From contig OX030961.1 of assembly GCA_943735955.1 (NCBI GenBank), positions 1,354,308-1,418,307 on the forward strand: a stretch of 64,000 nt of DNA. The letters are read 5' to 3'. Position 1 is the stretch's first letter, and each line of letters begins with the position of its first letter. Source of the DNA: Piscicola geometra (lineage: Eukaryota > Annelida > Clitellata > Hirudinida > Piscicolidae). Shown in pieces: positions 63,505 to 64,000 of the stretch. The notes beneath the pieces are model-generated. The model ran no database searches. It was given only the letters and a program-made list of their open reading frames with translations, and was not told the origin of the DNA. The position numbers were made by a program, and so were the translations under genes.

Positions 63505-64000
63505 GTTGTGGTGATGCAATACAATACAATGTTTTGGTGATGCAATACAATACAATTATTTGGTGTTGCAATACAATACAATGTTGTGGTGAAACAATAC
63601 AACACAATGTTGTGGTGATGCAATAAAATGTTGTGATGTTGCAATACAATACAATGTTGTGGTGATGCAATAAAATGTTGTGATGTTGCAATAAAATACA
63701 ATGTTGTGGTGCTGCAATACAATACAATGTTGTGATGTTGCAATACAATACCATTTTGTGGTGATGCAATACAATGTTTTGGTGATGCAATACAATACAA
63801 TATTGTGGTGATACAATACATTGTTGTGGTGCTGCAATACAATACAATATTGTGGTGATACAATACAATGTTGTGGTGATGCAATACAATACAATGTTGT
63901 GGTGATGCAATAAAATACAATATTGTGGTGATACAATACAATGTTGTGGTGTTGCAATACAATAAAATGTTGTGATGTTGCAATACAATAAAATGTTGTG
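63505..64000. repeat. CAATACAATA-rich minisatellite in a MANBA intron, running off the right edge
   Basis: Units of about 20-30 bp, TGTTGTGGTGATGCAATACA plus atacaa. The first unit supplies the ccacaacag acceptor of exon 63502-63339. Confidence 0.93.

Overview
The window is nuclear DNA of an invertebrate animal: spliced genes, an AT-rich background, abundant non-LTR retrotransposons, hAT and piggyBac-type DNA transposons, tRNA-derived SINEs, and a very large load of micro- and minisatellites. The species cannot be read from the sequence. Most long open frames are readings through tandem repeats. The real genes are split into short GC-richer exons, joined here by conserved residues, GT/AG signals and codon phase.

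Five genes were reconstructed. (1) A PHACTR-family gene on the minus strand, entering from the left edge; its RPEL-containing 3' exons lie at 3.6-7.1 kb, and phase-compatible candidate upstream exons reach 21.4 kb. (2) ELP4 on the plus strand (17243-23732, 8 exons), interleaved antisense with the upstream exons of gene 1. (3) A KICS2 (C12orf66) homologue on the minus strand (41292 to 24099, 10 exons), convergent with ELP4. (4) An EGR-type three-zinc-finger transcription factor on the minus strand (48280 to 46356, 3 exons), with a CRE and TATA box upstream. (5) Lysosomal beta-mannosidase (MANBA) on the minus strand (64 kb edge to 49402, 14 exons seen, 5' end outside the window).

Layout: 0-5.2 kb, two minisatellite-filled PHACTR introns; 5.2-17 kb, PHACTR exons separated by transposons (a hAT inside a non-LTR element, a SINE inside the hAT, another non-LTR tail with an (ACT)n tract); 17-24 kb, ELP4 with a 2-kb 40-bp minisatellite in intron 3; 24-41 kb, KICS2 with a different satellite in most large introns and a CR1-like element split by a hAT; 41-46 kb, a foldback element and non-LTR remnants; 46-49 kb, the EGR gene; 49-64 kb, MANBA, with an 8-kb transposon-rich last intron and further satellite-filled introns.

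The most unusual property is that many introns of neighbouring, unrelated genes each consist largely of their own private satellite. The arrays often begin at the splice site, and in some places contain copies of it. Several tracts are also open in frame with the exons, so retention or exonisation would add acidic, Asn-rich or Thr-Pro-rich segments. No bacterial-type system (CRISPR, operon, integrase island) is present. The genes act in unrelated processes (tRNA modification, mTORC1 regulation, transcription, glycan degradation, actin/PP1 regulation).
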